Assembly: GCA_022813625.1 (NCBI GenBank)
Contig: JAKLMB010000038.1
Span: 275,658 to 339,657, forward strand
Direction: 5' to 3'
Origin: Aaosphaeria pasadenensis
Lineage: Eukaryota > Ascomycota > Dothideomycetes > Pleosporales
Length of the DNA stretch: 64,000 nt
The position numbers were made by a program, and so were the translations under genes. The notes below the pieces were generated by a model that was not told where the DNA came from, did no database searches, and saw only the letters and a program-made list of their open reading frames with translations. Positions within the stretch are counted from its first letter, which is position 1. The number at the start of each line of letters is the position of its first letter. This document shows positions 55,954-64,000 of the stretch, in pieces.

Positions 55954-56856
55954 ATGAACAACTTCTCTTCCTTCCTCGACACGTCGAACCCCATCTCCAA
56001 CAACATGCCCAGACAACCGCCGACCCCCTCACCGCCTCAAAGCGGCGTACCGCCCCATTCGAATGGGATGGGAGGCCAGACCAATGGTGTACCTTTGGTG
56101 AATGGCCTTCCCAGCGGAGGCCAGCAGACAGACATGAATCATTTGTGGAATGTAGTGCAGCAACTCAGCCAGGTGTTGGAGGAGAATCGACAGCAGACAT
56201 TAGGGATAGTCAATGGAGTTCAAGCTATACAACAACGGGCATCGGAAGAGGGCGGTATCGGGAACATGAGCTTAAACCAGGTTAATGGAGAATTGAATGG
56301 TGAGATTCCCTATCCCTCCCATAACATAATTACACACGTTTCCACACACATGCACATCATCATAGCACGCAGCAGCAGCAACTAACATACTTCCACAGCC
56401 GCATCAAGAACAGCAGAGATCCAAACCCTAAACACCCAACTCTCGAGCGCCCAGACCCAAATAAACAGCCTCACCGACTCCAACAACGCCCTCACGAACC
56501 TCATCACAGACTACGAAAACGCAATCACAGTGCTGCTCGAGAAGCTCCGTCCCTACGCCTTCAACCAGACCCAGGCCATACTGTCCCTGCACAAACACTA
56601 CCAGGGCCTCCTCGAGCAGGAGCGCGCGACGTCCATGCAGGTGCGGCTGGAGCACGCGGAGTGGCAGGCCGGCCTCGGGAGGGTGGCAGAGTACGCCCGG
56701 CTGGCGTTGAAGGTGCAGAACGAGGACGAAATGCCGTATAAGAGGGAAATCAAGGAGTTGAAGGAGGAGAACCGTGTGCTTCGGAGATTGGCGGGCTGGG
56801 AGGCAAAAGCAGATGACAGCAGCGACGAGGAGGGGGAGGAGAACCGCATACAGTGA
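55954..56856 (+). CDS. Coiled-coil protein of unknown function
   Basis: Exons 55954-56299 and 56399-56856 (99 bp intron, GTGAGA...ACAG) give 267 aa. The N-terminal ~60 residues are Asn/Pro/Gly-rich. From HLWNVVQQLSQVLEENRQQT the protein is helical, with Leu heptads through AEIQTLNTQLSSAQTQINSL. The most conserved-looking part is LRPYAFNQTQAILSLHKHYQ...EHAEWQAGLGRVAEYARLAL. A charged helix and an acidic end (DDSSDEEGEE) follow. No enzyme motif, signal peptide or membrane segment. It looks like a conserved fungal scaffold-type protein, but I cannot name a complex. Confidence 0.75.
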
Positions 56857-57757
56857 TGGGTGGCTTGTGGGTGATCTCGAGGCTGTTGGTACACCTCCTG
56901 GGGATTGGATTTATTAAGCATAGCGAGGCGTTTATTGATTGTTCAACTGAAGAGGAATGAATGGCATTTTGTGGGTATATCTCACACTGCAGGTCACGGA
57001 AGAGTGGGATTGGTAATTAGAGTGAATATCGATGGCACTAAGGTAATCTACGACAAAGGATTACAGGATCCAAATACCCCAATGAGTAGTAGGCATTACC
57101 CCTTGTAATCTCCTTGTCGAACTTTTGTATCACGGTTCCGATTGCCGTGATATATCCTGGGTCATGATCGCAAGACAAATGAAAGAATAGTCAAAAGCAA
57201 TCTGAACTCCGTCTAACAAGATGAAGAGAAGAAGAATAAAAGAAGAGTCTTAAACACAAATCCGAATTCCATTCAACTAAAAGAAGAAGAGAAAAAGGAA
57301 ATTGAAGAAGAAGTGTACCCTCGGGAGCATCAAGCGTGGATCTCTCACCAGAAACTTGCCCGCGCTTCACGTACCGAGTACGAAAAGTATTCTAGGAAGC
57401 CAACCTTGCCATCTCGAGGTCCTGCTCAGTAGAGATAAGGAAATTCCATGGCTGTCGTGTGTTTCCCGGATTCTGGGAGGTAGTGTGAGAGGAGAGGGAG
57501 ACGTAGACACGTCTGCCGTGGAGCTTGTCACTTGATATTGATGACTGATCATTGCTCGTGAAGGCATCTTCGATCATGTCGAAGTAGTGTCTCCGCCAGT
57601 GGCCAGATTGCTACCAATTATGAAGGCGATGTCGCTCGTCATCGTCCTAATCCTCGCCCTCGTCGTCCGCGCCCTCACCGGAGGTGTAGTCACTGGTAGG
57701 TGAGGGCTGGGGTGTCCTCCGTGGTGCTCTCTTCATTGTTTTCTTCAATGACTCCCT
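56857..57757. other. Convergent 3' region between coiled-coil gene and 57758 gene
   Basis: Contains an in-frame continuation of the minus-strand gene just after its stop (57755 down to about 57645; see findings) and a 61-codon minus frame (57577-57392), neither annotated as a gene. Confidence 0.4.
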
Positions 57758-58897
57758 TCATCGGTAGTACTCTCGGAGAGGAATATCGAAATATTCATCG
57801 TCCATATATCTAACCTCGACAGGGGTATTGCATGGAACATTTTCCGGAAGAAAGGTACTTGATGGAAGGCCATCTTCAGTGTCCCGTTCAAGAATCTTGA
57901 GCCCGTTCCATACATGGGCGGTGTCCTCCACAACGTAGGAGTAGTCCAGGTTGTTTATACCGGCAACCACACTACACCAAAGAGATTTGAATCGTTTTTT
58001 GACACACTCTTCGTCTTGGCCAACGAAGGGGATAGGGTCATGTAGGGAGGGCAAGAATTGGTATACGCACTGTACAAAGCGGTCGTACAGTCTGAAGTCG
58101 GCTATTTTCCATCCTAGCTTGGTGAATGCCCGCTGGAATTGTACTCTGATGCCAGGTATCAACATGCTTTGGAGACGGAGGTAAGCGTCTTGCTCTGCTC
58201 GCAATCTCCTGTTCATCTCCAAAACAAGCCGTGTCAGATGGTCCTTTGTGTTGAGCTCCTCTACCGTAGGAAAACTTTGGCACTCCACATATAAATCTTC
58301 TAGGCCGTGTGCTCGTGCCTGGCGCATCGTAAGGATGAACAGTGTACGAGCAGCCTGTCGAGCACACTCCATCTCCATATAGTAATGAGGATGGATCCCT
58401 GAATGTGTAATGTCAGTGCCAGTACTTCAAAGAAACCATTCAACTTGAGCAGGGCTAAGTTCACCCCAGGATTCGCACCGAGACTCACACTTCGTTTGTA
58501 CACATGGGTATTCCTGTCCGAGCCTGAAGTCGACACGACTCAGACTACTGCAGAGAACTTTGCCACTCCTTCCAGATCGTTTGGTTCTGGCCCAGCAGAA
58601 AGTCTCAAGGGGTGAATATCGTTGCAAGACGATTTCTTCACCTTTTACCAGCAGCATGAAGCCATGCACTCGATCTTGTTTGACATCGCAATTGGCGATG
58701 AAGATGTCTCCGGATCGCGGTTTCCCAAAGGGCCGAACGCCGTTGTATTTCACATTATAGACGGTTTGGCGGTATCTAGCACTCGCGCGGCTTGATCTAG
58801 ACCAAGCGTCGTCATATGTATCGATTTGAAGAGGATCCTGTCTCTCTCTCGGGTAGAAGCCATGGTTCGGAGTGTTGACAATGCGTGGACCAGCCAT
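57758..58897 (-). CDS. Hypothetical protein, lineage-specific
   Basis: Exons 58897-58489 and 58398-57758 with a 90 bp intron (GTGAGT...TTCAG, branch CTGAC) give 349 aa. The N-terminal half includes KPRSGDIFIANCDVKQDRVHG and a basic stretch near KRSGRSGK. The second half is helical and rich in Arg, Glu and Leu (RQAARTLFILTMRQARAHGL, LVLEMNRRLRAEQDAYLRLQ), with several Trp and Tyr. No catalytic motif, zinc finger, signal peptide or membrane segment stands out, and I do not recognise the family. A nearer donor (GTGAAC, 24 bases downstream of the chosen one) would also keep frame and add eight residues. Confidence 0.6.
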
Positions 58898-59637
58898 TGT
58901 ACAAAATGCGTTGAAGTCCCAATATAGTGTATGATCAACTCCCTATATCCTTCGGAGTAAGACGACAACGCGTTGAGGCGGTTACAAGTTATAAATGATT
59001 TCACACCAGTGTGATGCCACGAGATGATTGACGGCCAAAGCCGAACACCTTGAGTCATTGCAGTCAGTGAGACATTCTGAACAACGTAGCGGAAGCAGGT
59101 GTAATTCGTGGGTACTGGTACATACCTGGCTACTCAATGGCAAATGCTTCCAATAGTCATGTATCCGGGTACATTTGTGATGATGAATTGGTTGGTGAGG
59201 GAGGCAAAAACCATGCGGAGCGTTGAGGAGTGGGAGTGGTCTCAAATTTAAATGCACCGAGGGATAGCGGGCAAAGAATGATGGGGCCGGTCAAGATGAG
59301 ATTTGTCTTAACCGGTGCTTGAGATAATTGAAAGTGCCAGGGAAATCCGATACTGGAAATGTTGCGAATGGTACAGTTCAGATATACAGACCCCATACCA
59401 TGGTTACTTCCAGAGCGGAAATTGCACCTGCAGCACCCGTTTTGGCAAGTACGAGGCCAAGATGGCACTGAAATGGCAATTTGCAATAGAACATGTTCGA
59501 ATAAAACTGTTGAACTCTTTGGTCACTCTGCTCTTTCGTCATTGGTAATAGAAGCAATAATTCAGCTACCAGATGTTGGGTATTGTGGAGCGAATGATAT
59601 GGCAAACTCCTTGACCCCATAACTCCAGCACACCCAT
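58898..59637. other. Intergenic; promoter of 57758 gene and 3' of FTA4
   Basis: Overlapping frames on both strands (59157-59486 minus, 59359-59622 plus) show no family. No gene supported. Confidence 0.4.
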
Positions 59638-60586
59638 TTACCAGCCCTCCAAAATTTTGTTCAGTTTAACCTGGCTGTTCTGTTCGTGCATCTCATCCTC
59701 TACTCCATGGTCTGCACTCGCCGGAACTTGAATATCTCCGTACTTTTCGCTAACTCTTCCGGCAACTCTGATCGCTAGGGTGCGAGCTTTGGTCAATTCT
59801 GTAGCCATCGGTGCGTCTCGGCTGACCAGATTTGGCTGAATATTCTCCTGTGGTCTGCGGTAGGGCTCCAGTAGTGACAGAAGAGTCTTGTAAGTGGCAA
59901 GCTTTTGCTGGAGAAGTAGTCTTTTTGCCGAAAGGTCCTGAAGACGAACCACTGACGTAATGTAATCATCTTGGGAAACATCGTCTTCTGTATTGGACGA
60001 TGGATTTGGTGGCTCTATGGAAGTATCCCACGTTACAGGAAGTTTTGCAATGTGCCTGCCTGACATTAGTTCCACTCGATATGATGCTGACCCTGAGCCC
60101 ATTAGGGAATGTACGCGGTCACGATGAGTGACTTACTTGTCGAGCGTCAAGTTGTCGGTCTGGTAAAAGACGCTTCGTTCCCCCAAATTCTCCTCTGTAC
60201 CGTCGGGTTGTAATTCTAGCGATGGGGCTCCAGCCTCCCAGTACAAAAGATCAATCTGTTCAACCACATGATCTGTCATTTGCCTACTATGGACTAGTCT
60301 TCCGTGTCTTCTCACGTCCCGATTAACTGGTCCTAGTCAGCAGAGTGGAGGAGGAAGAATATAATCGGATCCCCAAAATCGGATCCCAAGGCTTGCACCC
60401 GACACCCGATACTGAAATCCAAAAAGCCTTACCTTTGAGCAAGACATCTGCAAGCACTTTGCTCTGTACTCCTGCGCGATCGGCGATCGCGAGTAGCCTG
60501 TCGGAAGGCGTGATGCCTTTTGCCAATATCTGTTTTTGTTGGCGCAGGAACTGCTGTTTACGTTCCACGACCGTGGATTGAGACAT
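59638..60586 (-). CDS. FTA4: Kinetochore Sim4/COMA complex subunit Fta4 (CENP-U related)
   Basis: Exons 60586-60433, 60326-60137 and 60055-59638 (introns 106 and 81 bp) give 253 aa. The start (TVVERKQQFLRQQKQIL) and the second exon (VNRDVRRHGRLVHSRQMTDHVVEQIDLLYWEA) match the Fta4 family. Its helical core precedes KHIAKLPVTWD and a long C-terminal coiled coil (VVRLQDLSAKRLLLQQKLATYKTLLSLLEPY). The protein sits at inner kinetochores within the CCAN, beside CENP-P/O/Q homologues, and helps connect centromeric chromatin to the outer kinetochore. All three splices keep one frame and are needed to assemble the core. Confidence 0.85.
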
Positions 60587-60952
60587 ATCGATTTCCGCTT
60601 ACTTCGGGATGATGCCCCCTGGCAGTTATCAAAGATTCGATACCATCAAGGTGGTAATATGGTCGCATTCATGGCCCGCCTCAGGTCGCCAGTGAATTGA
60701 GGTTAGCGCGTGTTTAGCGCGTCACGGGTGCACGTGATTCGCTCACTCACTCAAGCTGGTCGCTGGCATCCAGGAAAAGATTTCTAGTTCTAGAGATTGT
60801 TTACTTGTATCATATTCTGTTGGCGATATATCAAATTTCATACTGAGTTGATAACAAAGAAAGTTACTCTACCTAGTCTAAGAAGGATAAAAAATACATA
60901 CAATGGTATCAGAAATAAGAAACGAAACCTAACTGGAGATATAGTTCATACA
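60587..60952. other. Intergenic; promoter of FTA4 and 3' of the 60953 gene
   Basis: Includes A+T-rich sequence at 60780-60950, the likely 3' region of the 60953 gene, and the FTA4 upstream region. The frame at 60797-61177 overlaps the neighbouring gene antisense and is discarded. Confidence 0.4.
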
Positions 60953-61768
60953 TTAATCGCCACCGCCGTTACTCCTTTCCCCAGCCCTTTGGCGCTTCTT
61001 CTTCAACACGACGACCAATGTCATACAAGCAACGAAGCCATCAATCTCCTCCTCATTCACCACGAAAGTTCCGCCAGTAACGAAGCTTCCCCACCATTTC
61101 TGTGCATATTTTCCCACTTCAACCTTCCTCTGGTTGTCTCCCGAACCAAAAACCCTGTACAGTGTCATGTTGTTTGAATTCCAAAGGCGGTCCATCTGCC
61201 AGATGAAAGGGACCGAGTTGATGGTGAAGGATTCGGTTCGCAGGCCCCAGGTCTTGTTGTTCAGAGAAATTGTGTGTGAGGCATGTGTAGAGTCTTCTGG
61301 GAATTTGAGAGTAGCCTCGCGGACTGATGTCCAAGGGTGACTCCAGTCGGCCAACTTGTTGCCTTGGCCGTCGAGAACATCGTAGCTCAAGCCCAGCCAG
61401 TGGTTGCGATGGGCAGTGTAGACTGGTGTGAATGAGTGGTCTTTGAGAGTCTTCTTTACTTCGTCTTTGTATGCGTTCGAAAAGCCGGTATAGGGAGTAT
61501 TCATGTCTTTCGTCAGATCGAGGATTTTGATCTCTTTTGTGAGCAACCCATGAGGCGTGATCCAGTACACATTTGTGGGGATGAAGGTCCTGGAGTCTAG
61601 AGGTAGGTTGGCAGTGGCGGTGTCCTGTGGTTGGGCAACCCAGTCATCTTCATCCCCTGGAGTAGATTTGTATGGGCTGGTATCTTTGTGTAGATTGGAT
61701 CGATGTCGAACGAGATTACCGTCGTGCGTACCCCGGCTCATGTCTTGTAGGGCTACTGCCGTAGACAT
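60953..61768 (-). CDS. Tubby-C/LURP-one-like protein (weak), fungal
   Basis: Intronless, 271 aa from the first ATG (61768). After an ~50-residue hydrophilic, Asp/Ser-rich N-terminus, the rest reads as beta-strands with one central helix, the order seen in Tubby-C/LURP-one (LOR) proteins. Examples are NVYWITPHGLLTKEIKILDL, LSYDVLDGQGNKLADWSHPW, MTLYRVFGSGDNQRKVEVGK and the end strand/helix FVVNEEEIDGFVACMTLVVV, followed by a basic tail. The similarity is only at fold-pattern level. LOR proteins bind phosphoinositides in some cases; nothing proves this here. No signal peptide. Confidence 0.55.
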   Translation of the reverse strand: MSTAVALQDMSRGTHDGNLVRHRSNLHKDTSPYKSTPGDEDDWVAQPQDTATANLPLDSRTFIPTNVYWITPHGLLTKEIKILDLTKDMNTPYTGFSNAYKDEVKKTLKDHSFTPVYTAHRNHWLGLSYDVLDGQGNKLADWSHPWTSVREATLKFPEDSTHASHTISLNNKTWGLRTESFTINSVPFIWQMDRLWNSNNMTLYRVFGSGDNQRKVEVGKYAQKWWGSFVTGGTFVVNEEEIDGFVACMTLVVVLKKKRQRAGERSNGGGD

Positions 61769-63701
61769 TGTGCGCAGTGTATGTGGGTATATATGTATCA
61801 ATTTGGACGGTAGAGATCAGTAAAGGTGAGTATAATGAATTCAAAAATCGATTGAAGTATATCAAGACCAGATACAAGATTATATGGGATCTCCAGACGT
61901 TTAAATGCTTCAGAAAGCAAAAAGAAAGAAAAAGCACAGAGTCTCAATCAGCCTTGCGCCATTCACTAAAGCTCTATTGCTACCAGTTGAATTGGAGAGA
62001 TCCGGAAAGATGTAGATCAGTGGCTGCAACTTGTGATGTGATTGGCTGATCTTGTTAAGTCTTTTGGACGGATCTTCGTACTGCTCGCTTTGGGGTTTCC
62101 ATCAAGAGAGCACCGCCTCGTTTGGCGTATCAGGCTGCAAACCAAGGCCCACACAGCCTTAGAGTCGTGCATCACATGTTTGCTCAGACAACCACGCTTT
62201 TGGTAGTATGCGAAATGGTTCACACTTGAATGATAGTCCCGATTGCATGTATGCACATCTTTCATTGCTGTGTATACTCCTCCCATGTGTGTTGGTTACC
62301 AAGTGGCAGCCCAGTCCTTGTGCAAGTCTGCTAGACTCAATTGGGAAGACTGTCAAAACCAAGGTCATGCATCCCTTTATCTTGATTCCCTCCGTCAAAT
62401 CCCCCTCTCCATTATCTGGGCAAGGTTTGTGAAGCAAGCCTTTTATTATTGAGGCTCTACCTTGTAAGCACCCAACGATGGGGTTATGCCTTGTTGATAT
62501 CATCGACATCTATGACACCGGTGCCGTGGTATCTCAGTTCGCAAAGATTTAGGCTCAGAGCACTCTTCCTTGTACCCTGCTTTCCCAGATCGTGGAAATC
62601 CGATTAGTCGGCAATCTGGAGTACGATGTAATGCGTAGAGGTGATGGAATGTGAATGGAAGTTATTTAAGCATCGACAGGTGGGAGATACAATCGCCTTG
62701 GAATTGAACTCATGAGGATGAATGCCCAGATACGAGCCGCTAACCGATTTCAACACGGCGTGATGAATGATCGTTGGTCTGCGTGGGAGGACTAAGAACG
62801 TAGGAAGTGAGATGTGGGGGAGAAGGATGCCGTCATACGTGAGCCGTTTTCTCCGTGTTCTCCACATGCCTCTTAGGATCTTAGATCCATCTCAGGACGG
62901 TTCCACTGCAGCGTGATTGTATTGATTCCTTGTGTCAATCATATGTAAGTTACCGAAACAATGAGATCTTGTGCTGATGACATCAAAGAGGATGATGGTA
63001 ACTAAAGGTGTTTGAGCTCTTTGATCGCGTGGCAATATTGTAACAACAACATTGTGGTATTATTCCCTTTTTCTATTATCTTTTTATATTTTCCTGTTTC
63101 CCTAGGCCAGGAACCAACCAAGTTTTGTTACTGTAATTAGTCGCAATCAGCAGAAGCGCTTGGAAAAGAATTCAGGTCCGCGGGTGAAGAGATAAGTGGT
63201 TGATTGACGGTGTCATGTTGGCGCTGTCGTAGAGTCGGATGGACCAATGAATGGCCTGATTGTCGTTTGGCAATCGGCTGGCGCTTGCTGGAATGGCCAG
63301 GGGATGACGCAAATGGCGCCTTCACTGTCCTGCCAAGCCCTCGTCACCAACAACGCGCCCTTACTTTACCTTGTCGTGAAACAACTTCACCAATGCCTTC
63401 CACTCTTTGCTTTTATTCTCTCTCTCCCATTGTTCTCGATACCTCCTTCTAAATCCCTTCAAAACCCTCCCTCCCTCCCCCCAAGCCACCCTCCTCCCGG
63501 TACACAACAACTCAACTTTCTGCTCGTGTGCCACCCGCCGAACCTCCTCCCTTAGTATCGAGACCTACTCCAACCGATGGCCACACCCATTCAGTGACAC
63601 CTCGTGGCGACCTCACAACAATTACGTATTCCTTTGTTTCCCCATATATCCACTCCCCGACAAGTCAGTTGCTCTAGCTATTGGACCGAAAATACAACGC
63701 A
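61769..63701. promoter_or_regulatory. Divergent promoter region, 1.9 kb, no gene supported
   Basis: Between the divergent 60953 gene and the last gene of the window. A 116-codon minus frame (62509-62159) has an ATG but no recognisable features. The final ~300 bases before 63702 are C/T-rich, a typical leader for the plus-strand gene. Confidence 0.45.
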
Positions 63702-63907
63702 ATGTCGGGCAATACTACGCAGGGTGCTGCCCTCACCCGTGACAACCAAAGCATCGAGAACTTCGCTGCCTCTATTGCAACCGGTGCAGTCATTTTTGGT
63801 ATACAAATGGTGGCCTTTCTGATTCTCAGTGGCAATTGGAAAATCACTAGATCAGCCAAAAGTAAAGAAAACCCCACGGAACGACAGAGTCTCTTCCACA
63901 AGATCTA
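63702..63907 (+). CDS. First exon of a probable membrane protein (CSC1/DUF221-type?), truncated
   Basis: From ATG 63702 (gcaATGt) the frame runs 68 codons plus two bases to a GTAGGT donor at 63908; reading on would stop at once (TAG). The exon begins with a hydrophilic SGNTTQGAALTRDNQSIENF, then one clear transmembrane helix (SIATGAVIFGIQMVAFLILS) and a basic/polar stretch ending SLFHKI. The layout, one helix then a soluble loop, fits the N-terminus of fungal CSC1/OSCA-like (DUF221) channels. That is a guess, because the conserved core lies beyond the poly-G run that ends the window. Confidence 0.5.
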
Positions 63908-63923
63908 GTAGGTTGGCCCGCGC

Positions 63924-63925
<2 letters not shown>

Positions 63926-64000
<75 letters not shown>
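63926..64000 (+). repeat. 75-base G homopolymer at the window end
   Basis: Uninterrupted G from 63926 to the last base. Nothing else in the window has such a run, and it interrupts a gene. Most likely a sequencing or assembly artefact. Confidence 0.85.

Noticed and set aside
1..64000. Secondary-metabolite cluster, transposable element or virus-derived genes
   Set aside because: No polyketide synthase, peptide synthetase, terpene cyclase, transposase, reverse transcriptase or viral polymerase motif was found in any frame I read.

Overview
This window is nuclear DNA of a filamentous ascomycete (Pezizomycotina; Leotiomycetes is my best guess, from overall protein flavour only). The evidence is intron-rich genes on both strands with short GT-AG introns (mostly 43-120 bp), A-rich ATG contexts, fungal families (APSES regulator, Fta4, GH31 glucosidase, F-box) and untranslated gaps of 0.3-4.6 kb. 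I see no rRNA, tRNA, CRISPR array, intact transposon or secondary-metabolite cluster. Exon coordinates were derived by hand from splice signals, reading-frame continuity and family conservation.

Left third (1-24 kb): truncated F-box gene (-); membrane-associated DUF676 lipase (-); RNA exonuclease Rex3 (+); KEOPS subunit Pcc1 (-); a small mitochondrial-type protein (+); a single-pass membrane protein (+); a peroxisomal (SKL) 4-coumarate:CoA-ligase-like enzyme (+); complex I subunit NDUFB7 (-), which shares a 253 bp promoter with an APSES/ankyrin cell-cycle regulator of the Mbp1 type (+); a drug/metabolite transporter (+); PP2A activator PTPA (+); and a thiol glutathione peroxidase (-) with a long in-frame presequence-like extension.

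Middle (24-45 kb): a C2H2 zinc-finger regulator (-) with a 4.6 kb gene-free upstream region; a small three-exon Ser/Arg-rich fungal protein (+); ER SNARE Use1 (+); a DUF1771-Smr protein ending in a CaaX box (+); a 2.5 kb gap; a secreted GH31 alpha-glucosidase with eight exons (+); an intracellular trypsin-fold protease-like protein (-); and a second C2H2 protein (-).

Right third (45-64 kb): a mitochondrial carrier (-); a GT8 glycosyltransferase (+); an Arf6-type GTPase (+); mannose-6-phosphate isomerase (-); SAGA subunit Sgf29 (+) with a candidate duplicated alternative exon inside its first intron; a coiled-coil protein (+); an unknown protein (-); kinetochore Fta4/CENP-U (-); a tubby/LURP-like protein (-); and the first exon of a probable membrane protein (+). 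The window ends in 75 consecutive G, which looks like a sequencing or assembly artefact.

The genes are mostly independent housekeeping loci and do not form a pathway cluster. The most interesting signals are at the isoform level (Sgf29 exon, peroxidase presequence), together with the intracellular protease-like protein.
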